Shown here piece by piece: positions 8,255-15,988 of a stretch of 64,000 nt of DNA. The DNA lies in assembly GCA_963744255.1 (NCBI GenBank), contig CAVUSZ010000012.1, positions 7,579-71,578 on the forward strand. The letters are read 5' to 3'. Source of the DNA: DATEDA01 sp963744255 (GTDB lineage Bacteria; Pseudomonadota; Gammaproteobacteria; Burkholderiales; SG8-39). The notes beneath the pieces are model-generated. The model was not told the DNA's origin. It worked only from the letters and a program-made list of their open reading frames with translations, and ran no database searches. The number at the start of each line of letters is the position of its first letter. Positions within the stretch are counted from its first letter, which is position 1. Position numbers and translations under genes: made by a program.

Positions 8255-9093
8255 ACCCTCCCGACCCCGGCCTGCTCTCGATCAACACCGCGACCTTGTG
8301 GGAGAAGTGCAACCTGCGGCAGGCGGTGGATGCGCTCCGGCGCCACAACATCCGCGGCATCGCGCCCTGGCGCGACCGCGTCGCTGAGGCCGGCGTGAAG
8401 GAGGCGGCGCGCATGATCCGCGATAACGGCCTCGTCGTGACCGGGCTCGTGCGCGGCGGATTCTTCACCGCGCCCGACCGCGCAAGCCGTCAGGCGGCGA
8501 TCGACGACAACCGGCGCGCGATCGACGACGCAGCGACCCTCCAGGCGAAGTGCCTCGTCATCGTCGCGGGCGGCCTGCCGAAGGACTCGAAGGACCTCCG
8601 CGGCGCGCGCGAGATGGTGCGCGACGGGCTCGGCGAGATCCTCGACCACGCGCGCGCGAGCGGCGTGCCGCTCGCGATCGAGCCGATGCACCCGATGTAC
8701 TGCGCCGACCGCGGCTGCGTGAACACGCTCGCGCACGCGCTCGATCTCTGCGACGAGCTCGCCGGGAAGGCGGGCGAGGGCATCGGCGTCGCGGTCGACG
8801 TCTACCACGTGTGGTGGGATCCGGATCTCGAGCGCCAGGTCGAGCGCGCGGGCGACAAGCGGCTGCTCGCGTTCCACATCTGCGACTGGCTCGTCCCGAC
8901 GACCGACCTCCTCTACGACCGCGGCATGATGGGCGACGGCGTCATCGACATCCCGCTCATCCGCTCGTGGATGGAGGCGGCCGGCTACCGCGGCATGCAC
9001 GAGGTGGAGATCTTCTCCAGGAACAACTGGTGGAAGCGCGAGCCGGACGAGGTGCTCGGCATCTGCCGCGTGCGGCACCAGACGGTATGCTAG
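8251..9093 (+). CDS. Sugar phosphate isomerase/epimerase-like TIM-barrel protein
   Basis: A 280-residue protein of the AP-endonuclease-2-like TIM-barrel family (PF01261), which includes xylose isomerase, IolE/IolI and 3-keto-sugar-processing enzymes. The expected metal-site residues appear as Glu in IEPMHPMY, Asp/His in VDVYHVWWDPD, His in AFHICDW and Glu in HEVEIFS. The C-terminus RVRHQTVC looks complete. ATG 8251 overlaps the upstream stop. With a Gfo/Idh dehydrogenase downstream, this pair recalls oxidoreductase-plus-isomerase modules acting on cyclitols or 3-keto sugars. The substrate is unresolved. Confidence 0.84.
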   Translation: MNPPDPGLLSINTATLWEKCNLRQAVDALRRHNIRGIAPWRDRVAEAGVKEAARMIRDNGLVVTGLVRGGFFTAPDRASRQAAIDDNRRAIDDAATLQAKCLVIVAGGLPKDSKDLRGAREMVRDGLGEILDHARASGVPLAIEPMHPMYCADRGCVNTLAHALDLCDELAGKAGEGIGVAVDVYHVWWDPDLERQVERAGDKRLLAFHICDWLVPTTDLLYDRGMMGDGVIDIPLIRSWMEAAGYRGMHEVEIFSRNNWWKREPDEVLGICRVRHQTVC

Positions 9094-9100
9094 CCAATGC

Positions 9101-9165
9101 CGTCGTTCCGGCGAACGCCGGAACCCAGGGCCGGTTCTGGACCCCGGCGTTCGCCGGGGTGACGG
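9101..9165. repeat. Dispersed inverted repeat (GTCATTCC...GGAATCCAG type)
   Basis: Two inward-facing copies of a CCGGCGAACGCCGG-centred palindrome, one beginning CGTCGTTCC and the other ending GGGGTGACGG. They pair over about 22 of 27 positions, so the whole unit folds into a hairpin. This is the common intergenic repeat of many beta- and alphaproteobacteria. It sits between two operon genes without breaking either. Confidence 0.75.
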
Positions 9166-9184
9166 GACGCGGGGTGCGCGGCGC

Positions 9185-10207
9185 ATGAGTAAGCACCGCA
9201 TCGGGATCGTCGGCCTGGGCATGGCGCTCAAGCCCCACGCGCTGAGCCTGAAAGACCTCGCCGACCGGGTTGACGTCGCCGCGGCGTTCGCGCCGTCGGG
9301 CGAGCGACGCGAGCAGGCCGCGAAGGCCTGGGGCTTCCCCGTCGTCGACTCGCTCGACGACCTCCTCGGCGACCGCTCGATCGACACGGTGCTGATCCTC
9401 GCACCGCCGTGGACGCACACCGAGCTCGTGACGCAGGCGGCTGCCGCGGGCAAGCACGTGCTGCTCGAGAAGCCGCTCGAAGTGAACGCCGGGCGGGCGA
9501 CCTCGCTCGTCGAGACATGCGAGCGCGCCGGCCGGACGCTCGGCATTGTCCTCCAGCACCGCTTCCGGCCGGCGGCGCGCGAGCTCGCCGGATTGCTCGG
9601 GGCGGGCGCGCTCGGCACGATCCTTTCCGCCTCCGCGACGATCCGCTGGTGGCGCGCGCCGGAATACTTCGGCCAACCGGGGCGCGGCACGTTCGCCCGC
9701 GACGGCGGGGGCGTGCTGCTCACGCAGGCGATCCATACCCTCGATCTCCTGCTCCATCTCGCCGGGCCGGCGGCCGAGGTCGCGGCCTACGTCGATACGA
9801 GCCCGCTGCGCAAGATCGATACCGAGGACATCGTCGCGGGCTGCGTCCGGTACGCGAACGGCGCCTCGGGCGTGATCGATGCGACGACCGTGACCTGCCC
9901 TGGCTATCCCGAACGCATCGAGATCGCCGGGACGAAGGGCTCGGCCGTGCTCGAGGTCGAGAGCCTGACGGTCAACTACATGAACGGCGAGCGCGTCGTG
10001 CGCGCGGGCGCTGCGGCGGGCGGCGGGGGTGCCGATCCGATGGCGTTCTCGCACGAGCACCACCGGCGCGTGCTCGCCGAGTTCCTCGACGCGATCGACC
10101 AGGAGCGCGAGCCGATGAATTCCGGCCGCTCGGCGCTGCACGTGCAGCGGCTGATCGACGCGCTGCTCGGCTCCGCGCAGCGCGGCGCGCCGGCGAAGGT
10201 GCAATGA
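9185..10207 (+). CDS. Gfo/Idh/MocA family oxidoreductase
   Basis: A 340-residue NAD(P)-dependent sugar/cyclitol dehydrogenase-like protein. The Rossmann motif GIVGLGMALKPH is at residues 5-16 and the signature EKPLE near residue 98; both are diagnostic of the family. The C-terminal alpha/beta domain holds the expected His cluster near residue 180 (AIHTLDLLLHL). It starts at ATG 9185, after the dispersed repeat. As the last gene of the operon it may oxidise a sugar-like ring alcohol. Specificity cannot be read from sequence. Confidence 0.9.
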   Translation: MSKHRIGIVGLGMALKPHALSLKDLADRVDVAAAFAPSGERREQAAKAWGFPVVDSLDDLLGDRSIDTVLILAPPWTHTELVTQAAAAGKHVLLEKPLEVNAGRATSLVETCERAGRTLGIVLQHRFRPAARELAGLLGAGALGTILSASATIRWWRAPEYFGQPGRGTFARDGGGVLLTQAIHTLDLLLHLAGPAAEVAAYVDTSPLRKIDTEDIVAGCVRYANGASGVIDATTVTCPGYPERIEIAGTKGSAVLEVESLTVNYMNGERVVRAGAAAGGGGADPMAFSHEHHRRVLAEFLDAIDQEREPMNSGRSALHVQRLIDALLGSAQRGAPAKVQ

Positions 10208-10278
10208 AATCGCGGATCGGCCGCGGTAGAATCGCGCCGTTCCACATCCCTCCGCAAGCCCCAGAAGGAATCCGAGCC

Positions 10279-11298
10279 ATGAGCGAACTCGCCAAAGTTG
10301 CGAAAGCCATGGTCGCCCGCGGCCGCGGCATCCTCGCCGCCGACGAGTCGACCGGCACGATCGAGAAGCGTTTCAAGTCCATCAACGTCGAGTGCACCGA
10401 GGAGAACCGCCGCGCCTACCGCGAGCTCCTGTTCACCGTCCGCGGCCTCGGCGACCACGTGAGCGGCGTGATCCTCTACGACGAGACGATCCGACAGCAG
10501 GCCGCCGACGGCACGCCGTTCACCGACGTCCTGTCGCGCCAGCGTGTGCTCCCGGGCATCAAGGTGGACGCCGGCACCGCCGATCTCGCGTTCTGCCCGG
10601 GCGAGAAGGTCACCGAGGGCCTCGACAAGCTCGCGAAGCGCTGTCAGGAGTATGTCAAGCTCGGCGCGAAGTTCGCGAAGTGGCGGGCGGTGATCACCAT
10701 CGGTCCGGACATCCCGTCGACCACCTGCATCGCCGCCAACGCCCACGCGCTCGGCCGCTACGCCGCGATCTGCCAGGCGAACGGCCTGGTGCCGATCGTG
10801 GAGCCCGAGGTGCTGATGGACGGCGACCACACGATCGAGCGCTGCGAGGAAGTCACCGAGTGGACGCTGAATGCGGTCTACCAGGCGCTCTACGTGAACC
10901 GCGTCGTGCTCGAGGAATCGGTGCTCAAGCCCTCGATGGTGATCGCCGGCAAGGACTCCCCGCGACAGGCGGACGCCGGAGAGGTCGCCGCGCGCACCGT
11001 CGCCGTGCTGAAGCGCTGCGTGCCCGCCGCGGTCGCCGGCATCGCGTTCCTGTCCGGCGGCCAGGCGGACGAGCAGGCGACCGAGAATCTCGCCGCCATG
11101 AACCGCCTGTTCCCGCAGCTTCCGTGGCCGCTCACGTTCTCGTACGGCCGCGCGCTGCAACAGCCTTCGCTCAAGGCGTGGAAGGGCGCGCCGGCGAACG
11201 TCGCGCAGGCGCAGGCGCTGCTCGCTCACCGGGCGCGCATGAACGGGCTCGCCGCGACCGGCGAGTACCGCCCCGACCTCGAGAAGAAGGCCGCCTGA
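10279..11298 (+). CDS. fba: Class I fructose-bisphosphate aldolase
   Basis: A 339-residue class I (Schiff-base) aldolase, cleaving fructose 1,6-bisphosphate to glyceraldehyde 3-phosphate and dihydroxyacetone phosphate. It has the ILAADESTGTI N-terminal signature, KVDAG near residue 95, and the lysine-bearing SVLKPSMV segment that forms the Schiff base. Class I enzymes are metal independent. ATG 10279 fits the start of family similarity; an in-frame ATG at 10204 exists but the segment between looks like leader DNA with TAGAAT at 10227-10232. It is followed by purE with a one-base overlap. Confidence 0.94.
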   Translation: MSELAKVAKAMVARGRGILAADESTGTIEKRFKSINVECTEENRRAYRELLFTVRGLGDHVSGVILYDETIRQQAADGTPFTDVLSRQRVLPGIKVDAGTADLAFCPGEKVTEGLDKLAKRCQEYVKLGAKFAKWRAVITIGPDIPSTTCIAANAHALGRYAAICQANGLVPIVEPEVLMDGDHTIERCEEVTEWTLNAVYQALYVNRVVLEESVLKPSMVIAGKDSPRQADAGEVAARTVAVLKRCVPAAVAGIAFLSGGQADEQATENLAAMNRLFPQLPWPLTFSYGRALQQPSLKAWKGAPANVAQAQALLAHRARMNGLAATGEYRPDLEKKAA

Positions 11299-11780
11299 TG
11301 CCGCTCGTCGGCGTCGTGATGGGCAGCACGTCCGACTGGGAGGTCATGAAGGCCGCGGCCGAGCAGCTGAAGAGCTTCGGCGTCGCCTATGAGGCCCGGG
11401 CGCTCTCGGCGCATCGCACGCCCGACGCGCTCGAGCGCTGGATTGCCGAAATGGAGGGTCGCGGCGCGGCGTGCTTCATCGCCGCTGCGGGCGGCGCGGC
11501 GCATCTTGCGGGCGTCGTCGCGGCCAAGACGTGTCTGCCGGTGCTCGGCGTCCCGATGCCATCGAAGCACTTGCAGGGCCTCGACTCGCTGCTTTCGATG
11601 GTGCAGATGCCGAAAGGCATACCGGTCGCGACGTTCGCGATCGGCGAGGCGGGCGCCGCAAACGCCGCGCTGTTCGCGGTCGCGATGCTCGCGCTCGGCG
11701 ACGCGCCGCTCGCCGACAAGCTCGCGGCGTTCCGGAAGAAGCAGGCCGACGCGGTGCTCGCGACGAAGCTCCCGGACTGA
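11298..11780 (+). CDS. purE: N5-carboxyaminoimidazole ribonucleotide mutase
   Basis: A 160-residue PurE of normal length, converting N5-CAIR to CAIR in purine synthesis. The nucleotide-binding GSTSDWEVM and the catalytic-histidine motif SAHRTP are intact, and VQMPKGIPVATFAIG is typical of class I PurE. Class I enzymes need PurK to make N5-CAIR, but no purK follows here, although purE-purK are adjacent in many relatives. The start overlaps the fba stop (TGATG). purC follows two bases after the stop. Confidence 0.95.
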   Translation: MPLVGVVMGSTSDWEVMKAAAEQLKSFGVAYEARALSAHRTPDALERWIAEMEGRGAACFIAAAGGAAHLAGVVAAKTCLPVLGVPMPSKHLQGLDSLLSMVQMPKGIPVATFAIGEAGAANAALFAVAMLALGDAPLADKLAAFRKKQADAVLATKLPD

Positions 11781-11782
11781 AG

Positions 11783-12673
11783 ATGGCCGACACGCCCCTG
11801 TTCGAATCCAGCATCAAGAGCCTGCCGTTCCTGCACCGCGGGAAGGTTCGCGACCTCTACGCCGTCGGCGACGACAAGCTGCTCGTCATCCAGTCGGACC
11901 GGCTGTCGGCGTTCGACGTCGTGCTGCCGACACCGGTGCCGGGCAAGGGGCGCGTGCTGACCGCGCTCTCCTACTTCTGGTTCCACAGGCTGAAGCACGT
12001 CATCCCGAATCACCTGACCGGCATCGAGCCCGAATCGGTCGTGCACGCGAGCGAGCGCGACCAGGTCGCCGGCCGTGCGATGGTGGTGCGGCGCCTGAAA
12101 CCGCTGCCGATCGAGGCGATCGCCCGAGGCTACATCATCGGCTCGGGCTGGAAGGACTACCAGAAGACCGGCGCGATCTGCGGTATCGCGCTCCCGGCCG
12201 GCCTCCGCGAGGCGGAGCAGCTCGCGGAGCCGATCTTCACACCCTCGACCAAGGCGTCGATCGGCAGGCACGACGAGAACATCCCGTTCGAGGAGGCGGT
12301 GAAGCTCCTCGGGTCCGAGCGCGCAAACGCGGTGCGCGACGCGACGCTGCGGCTCTACACCGAGGGCGCCGAGTACGCCCGCTCCCGCGGCATCATCATG
12401 GCCGACACCAAGTTCGAGTTCGGCACCGACGAATCGGGCAAGCTCTATCTCATCGACGAGGCGCTCACGCCCGACTCGTCGCGCTTCTGGCCGGCGGACC
12501 GGTACCGCGTCGGCATCAGCCCGCCGTCGTTCGACAAGCAGTTCGTCCGCGACTGGCTCGAAGCGCGCAAATGGAACAAGCAGCCGCCGGCACCGGAGCT
12601 ACCCGCCGACGTGCTGGAGAAGACCGCCGAGAAGTACCGCGAGGCGCTGCGCCTGCTGACGGGCAGCGCGTGA
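11783..12673 (+). CDS. purC: Phosphoribosylaminoimidazole-succinocarboxamide synthase (SAICAR synthetase)
   Basis: A 296-residue protein of the longer bacterial/yeast-type PurC class. It ligates aspartate to CAIR with ATP. Family motifs include HRGKVRDLY near the N-terminus, the RGYIIGSGWKDY segment and DTKFEFG / LIDEALTPDSSRFW in the C-terminal half. It is the third gene of a compact fba-purE-purC-sua5 transcript; the stop overlaps the GTG start of sua5 by four bases. Confidence 0.96.
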   Translation: MADTPLFESSIKSLPFLHRGKVRDLYAVGDDKLLVIQSDRLSAFDVVLPTPVPGKGRVLTALSYFWFHRLKHVIPNHLTGIEPESVVHASERDQVAGRAMVVRRLKPLPIEAIARGYIIGSGWKDYQKTGAICGIALPAGLREAEQLAEPIFTPSTKASIGRHDENIPFEEAVKLLGSERANAVRDATLRLYTEGAEYARSRGIIMADTKFEFGTDESGKLYLIDEALTPDSSRFWPADRYRVGISPPSFDKQFVRDWLEARKWNKQPPAPELPADVLEKTAEKYREALRLLTGSA

Positions 12674-13722
12674 GCGCGGTCCCGCCCGCGAGCGTGGACG
12701 CCGCCGCGCCGGCCGTACCGCCGCCACCCCAGCCGACCAACGTCGCCGACGCGGACGAAGCCGGCGTTGCGCGCGCGGTGGAGCTGCTGCGCGCGGGCGA
12801 GATCGTCGCCTTCCCGACCGAGACGGTGTACGGCCTCGGCGCCGACGCCGCGAACGCGGACGCGGTCGCGAAGATCTTCGCGCTGAAGGGCCGGCCGGAG
12901 ACGCATCCGGTCATCGTCCACCTCGCCGACGCAGCCGCGCTCGACGCCTGGGCGCGGGAGATCCCGGCGGGCGCGCGCAAGCTCGCGCACGCGTTCTGGC
13001 CCGGGCCGCTGACGCTCATCCTCAAGCGCGCGGGCAGCGTGCTCGACGCGGTCACCGGCGGGCAGGACACGGTCGGACTGCGGATCCCCTCGCACCCGGT
13101 CGCGAAACGCCTCCTCGCCGCGTTCGGCGGCGGGATCGCGGCGCCGTCGGCGAACAAGTTCGGCCGCGTCAGCCCGACCACCGCACTGCACGTGTTCAAC
13201 GACTTGGTGCACGCGGTGCCGCTCGTGCTCGACGGCGGCGCGTGCACGGTCGGCATCGAGTCGACGATCGTGGACTTCTCCGGCGAGCGCGCGCGGCTGC
13301 TGCGGCCGGGCGGCGTGCCGGCGGTCGCGATCGAGGAAGCGCTCGGCGCGCCGCTCGCCGCGCCCGACGAGTCGGCCCCGCGCGCGCCCGGCTCGCACCC
13401 CTCGCATTACGCGCCCCGGGCCCAGTTGAAGCTCGTGCGCCGGGTCGAGATGCTGGAGACGCTCTCCTCTCACAAGGGACGGCGCATCGGCGTCCTCGCG
13501 CTGGAAGTGTCGGTGCCGCGGCTCGCCCAGGCGCTGCAGCGCGTGGTGCCGGTGGTGGCTGCGCAGTACGCGCGCGAGCTCTACGGCGCGCTCCGGGCGC
13601 TGGACGCGCAGAACGTAGACGTCATCCTCGTGGAAGCGCCGCCGAAGACACCGGCATGGCAGGCGATCAACGACCGCCTTGCGCGCGCCGCCCGCCACGC
13701 GGCCGAGGGCGAGACGACCTAG
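12670..13722 (+). CDS. L-threonylcarbamoyladenylate synthase, Sua5 type
   Basis: A 350-residue Sua5-family enzyme making threonylcarbamoyl-AMP for the t6A37 modification of ANN-reading tRNAs. The YrdC-like domain covers about residues 30-235, with PTETVYGLGADA and the SANKFGRVSPT nucleotide site; a Pro/Ala linker then leads to the C-terminal Sua5 domain absent in short TsaC proteins. The GTG at 12670 is chosen because it overlaps the purC stop; the first ~30 residues are Pro/Ala-rich and not conserved. It converges with sapC, whose 3' end is only four bases away. Confidence 0.93.
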   Translation: MSAVPPASVDAAAPAVPPPPQPTNVADADEAGVARAVELLRAGEIVAFPTETVYGLGADAANADAVAKIFALKGRPETHPVIVHLADAAALDAWAREIPAGARKLAHAFWPGPLTLILKRAGSVLDAVTGGQDTVGLRIPSHPVAKRLLAAFGGGIAAPSANKFGRVSPTTALHVFNDLVHAVPLVLDGGACTVGIESTIVDFSGERARLLRPGGVPAVAIEEALGAPLAAPDESAPRAPGSHPSHYAPRAQLKLVRRVEMLETLSSHKGRRIGVLALEVSVPRLAQALQRVVPVVAAQYARELYGALRALDAQNVDVILVEAPPKTPAWQAINDRLARAARHAAEGETT

Positions 13723-13726
13723 CGCT

Positions 13727-14488
13727 TCAGACCTCGCCGCGCGGTATCGCGGCGGCGCCTTGCGGCCGCGCCTTGCGCGAGAGCAGCCGCCCGAAGTTCT
13801 CGAGCGAGAGCAGGTGAGCGTAGATCCGCCCCACGATCCCTTTCTTGAAGAGATTCTTGTGCTGGGCGGCGTTGAGGTGCTCGAGCTTCTCTTCCCTGAC
13901 GCGGAACATGCCGGCGAGGTTGAGCGGCTGGCCGCTCGCGGGCGTCGCCTGCATCGTGAACGGCTCGAGCAGCGCGTAGTCGGCGACGATCGCGCACATC
14001 TCGCGGGTGCGGTCGAGGTCGGCCTCGTACTCGCGGAGCAGCCGCTCGATCGGCGCCCATTTCTCGACCGCCTTGCCCGCTGCGTCGAACAGCTTCTCGC
14101 CGTCGTCGGCGAGGAACCCCTTCTCGATGCAGATCAGGCGGTTCTGCTGCTCGCTGTTGTTCAGCGTCACCCGCGCCATGCAGAAGGGATAGCGGCGCAC
14201 GTAGGCAGGCAGGTAGGCGCCCGTCTCCCACGCGCCCCCGCGGACGAACAGGTTCTCGTTCTGCTCGAGCCCGAGCACCGCGACCGCGGCGTAGGTCTTG
14301 CCCTCGTCGTTCGACGTGAACACGATCGGGAAGTCGCGGCAGGCGACCCCGAACTCGGTGTAGCTCACCGGCATCGCGTTGGTGGTCGCGATGAACTCGG
14401 GCAGGAAGCCGGGCGCGGGGAGCATGACGCCGTTCGATCGGTGCAGCGGGACGATGTCGCGGTAGCCGAAGGGCGGGGTGATCTGCAT
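13727..14488 (-). CDS. SapC family protein
   Basis: A 253-residue protein beginning MQITPPFGYRDIVPL, matching the SapC family first named in Campylobacter S-layer secretion; in proteobacteria these are common, soluble and poorly characterised. Internal landmarks include FIVTTNAMP-like (EFIATTNAMPVSY) and DYALLEPF. The frame is open another 60 codons upstream, but that stretch is Arg/Pro-rich and runs toward the tRNA promoter, so I start at 14488. It is transcribed toward sua5. No S-layer or type I secretion genes lie nearby, so the role is undetermined. Confidence 0.85.
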   Translation of the reverse strand: MQITPPFGYRDIVPLHRSNGVMLPAPGFLPEFIATTNAMPVSYTEFGVACRDFPIVFTSNDEGKTYAAVAVLGLEQNENLFVRGGAWETGAYLPAYVRRYPFCMARVTLNNSEQQNRLICIEKGFLADDGEKLFDAAGKAVEKWAPIERLLREYEADLDRTREMCAIVADYALLEPFTMQATPASGQPLNLAGMFRVREEKLEHLNAAQHKNLFKKGIVGRIYAHLLSLENFGRLLSRKARPQGAAAIPRGEV

Positions 14489-14654
14489 TGCAGCGTCCGG
14501 TTGGCGGAAGCGGCGATCATATCGAGCGCTTCGCCGCCGGAGCAACCGGCCCGGCGGCCCAGGCGCGACGGAGTTGCGGTTCGGTACACCCGCCGGCGCA
14601 CGGATGTGCGGAAATGTGCGCCCCGAGAAACGGGGCCCCGGCGGAAGGCCCGGG

Positions 14655-14683
14655 TTGTTCCGGGTCACCGCCGCGGGTAGAAT
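14655..14683 (+). promoter_or_regulatory. Sigma-70-type promoter for tRNA-Ala
   Basis: TTGTTC at 14655-14660 and TAGAAT at 14678-14683 with a 17-base spacer. The mature tRNA starts 15 bases after the -10 box, leaving a short 5' leader for RNase P. Confidence 0.65.
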
Positions 14684-14697
14684 CCCGCCTCTTCCGA

Positions 14698-14773
14698 GGG
14701 GTGGTAGCTCAGCTGGGAGAGCGCGGCGTTCGCAATGCCGAGGTCGGGAGTTCGATCCTCCTCCACTCCACCA
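14698..14773 (+). tRNA. tRNA-Ala (anticodon CGC)
   Basis: A full cloverleaf can be drawn by hand. Acceptor GGGGTGG pairs with CCACTCC and contains the G3-U70 wobble pair that identifies alanine tRNAs. The D arm is GCTC/GAGC. The anticodon stem CGGCG/TGCCG encloses the loop TTCGCAA, giving anticodon CGC (reads GCG). The variable loop is AGGTC and the T arm GGGAG/CTCCT encloses TTCGATC. The CCA end is encoded (14771-14773). CGC is the less widespread alanine anticodon; in a GC-rich genome with heavy GCG use it makes sense. It stands alone, not in an rRNA operon. Confidence 0.97.
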
Positions 14774-14781
14774 ACAGCACG

Positions 14782-14815
14782 AAAAGCGAAAGGGCCCTCG
14801 GGCCCTTTCGCTTTT
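14782..14815. terminator. Strong hairpin terminator after tRNA-Ala
   Basis: A perfect 16-base inverted repeat (AAAAGCGAAAGGGCCC / GGGCCCTTTCGCTTTT) nine bases after the tRNA. It has A and T tracts on both ends, so it could terminate from either side, including the small reverse gene that follows. Confidence 0.9.
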
Positions 14816-14833
14816 GTAGTCCGGATAATTGCC

Positions 14834-15049
14834 TTACGGCGCTATCCCGCTCTGATAAGGTGCATTGCGATACGGCCCTACGTAGTACACGGTGCTCGCC
14901 GGACTCTCGTGGACCGGATCCACGTAGACCCTCGTCACGACGACGTGAGTCGGCGCAGGACCCGGGACCACGATGGTAGTGCCGGGCGCAGCGGTGACGG
15001 GGGGCGGCTGCGAAGCCGCGGTCCAGCCGACCGAGCATGCAACCCGCAT
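14834..15049 (-). CDS. Small hypothetical protein
   Basis: A 71-residue open frame, rich in Pro, Val and Tyr in the C-terminal half (TRVYVDP, VYYVGPY). It lies 20 bp downstream of the ferritin-like gene, in the same direction, and ends just before the bidirectional terminator, which supports it being expressed. It looks like the tail of a small secreted or lipoprotein, but only four residues precede Cys5, too few for a lipoprotein signal. Either the true start is elsewhere or the N-terminus is damaged. Function unknown. Confidence 0.4.
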   Translation of the reverse strand: MRVACSVGWTAASQPPPVTAAPGTTIVVPGPAPTHVVVTRVYVDPVHESPASTVYYVGPYRNAPYQSGIAP

Positions 15050-15068
15050 ACCCAGGGCCGGCAGCGAT

Positions 15069-15662
15069 CTACCGCGACTTCGCGCTCGCCTGCTCGGCGC
15101 GCGCGGCGCCGATTGCCGTTTTCACGTGCTTCTTCTCTTCCGGCGGCGGCAGGACCGCCTTCATGCCGAGCGATTCGATCCACAGCTCGCGGCACCAGCC
15201 CTTGCTGTGATACAGGTGCTCGTCTTCCTGGTCCTCGACTTCCTCGTATGCTTCCATGAGGGCCTTGCCCTGCGGGCCCTTGAGCTTCTTCGCGCATTTC
15301 CCGATCAGCTCCCAGTTGGCATGGTCTTTCGTCTCGGCGAGGACCACGCATTCGCATGCCACGATCTGGGCCGCATCGGGATTGCCGGCGCCCAGCGCCT
15401 TCTTCATCGCCTCCACGAGCGCTGTCCCGTTGTGGCGCACGATCTTGCGCCCGGCGGTCTCCTGGTCGGGGTTCAGCTCCATGGCGCTGCAGGCGGTCTG
15501 CAGGATCTCGACGTGCCGCCGGGTCTCGTCGAGGTACTTCTGCCACTCCTCCTGCAAGTCCTCATTGACCGCGCACTTCAGCGCCGTTTCGTACACCGTC
15601 ACGCCGCCCATCTCGTGCTCGAGGGCCTGCAGCAGCAGCTCATTCAATTGATCGGCATTCAT
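15069..15662 (-). CDS. Ferritin-like domain protein
   Basis: A 197-residue, mostly helical protein. Two metal-site-like helices are visible: EHEMGGVTVYE near residues 15-25 with ETRRHVE further on (ExxH spacing), and ETKDHANWE with EDQEDEHLYH in the second half, so the Glu/His pairs of a four-helix ferritin-like bundle are present. The start at 15662 is chosen because similarity-like helical sequence begins at MNADQLNELLLQALE; the upstream extension is Arg/Pro-rich. It may store iron or bind a dinuclear metal. It is not a classic bacterioferritin. Confidence 0.72.
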   Translation of the reverse strand: MNADQLNELLLQALEHEMGGVTVYETALKCAVNEDLQEEWQKYLDETRRHVEILQTACSAMELNPDQETAGRKIVRHNGTALVEAMKKALGAGNPDAAQIVACECVVLAETKDHANWELIGKCAKKLKGPQGKALMEAYEEVEDQEDEHLYHSKGWCRELWIESLGMKAVLPPPEEKKHVKTAIGAARAEQASAKSR

Positions 15663-15988
15663 GGATGTCTCCGGATGAAAAGGTACTCGGTAGGGGCTCC
15701 CGGCTTGCGCTCGGCGGCCGCGTCCAGACCTGACCGGAGCAATTCCGGTGCCCCGCCGGGCGTCAGCCCAATTCCGGAGCGGAGAACGGAATGGGGCACG
15801 CGGGGGCCGCATCCTTTACACGCCCGTGCAATTCCTGCCAAAGGTCGGTGCCCGAGGCGCGACCGCGTCGGGCATCGACTGAGGGGCATCATCGGCGCCC
15901 CGCGGGAAGGTCGGGCACCGACATCCCGGCCGGAGCCGTTACGCGCGGCCGGGTTTCGCAAACGGCGCAGCGAGGATCCTCGCTGCGG
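15663..15988. other. Intergenic region with several inverted repeats
   Basis: No convincing gene. The region contains a 12-bp perfect inverted repeat (GTCGGTGCCCGA at 15844-15855, TCGGGCACCGAC at 15911-15922, 55 bases apart), GTGCCCC/GGGGCAC (15748-15754 and 15793-15799), and a perfect 20-base palindrome at 15967-15986. The last lies directly after the pirin stop on the reverse strand and may end that transcript, though it has no clear T-run. Confidence 0.5.

Noticed and set aside
7474..9723. 749-codon reverse open frame opposite the AroE-like, isomerase-like and Gfo/Idh genes
   Set aside because: It spans three real forward genes and a dispersed repeat, with no domain-like sequence.
14709..15038. 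Reverse open frame across the tRNA terminator
   Set aside because: It reads through the tRNA 3' half and its terminator hairpin, so it cannot be a real gene.
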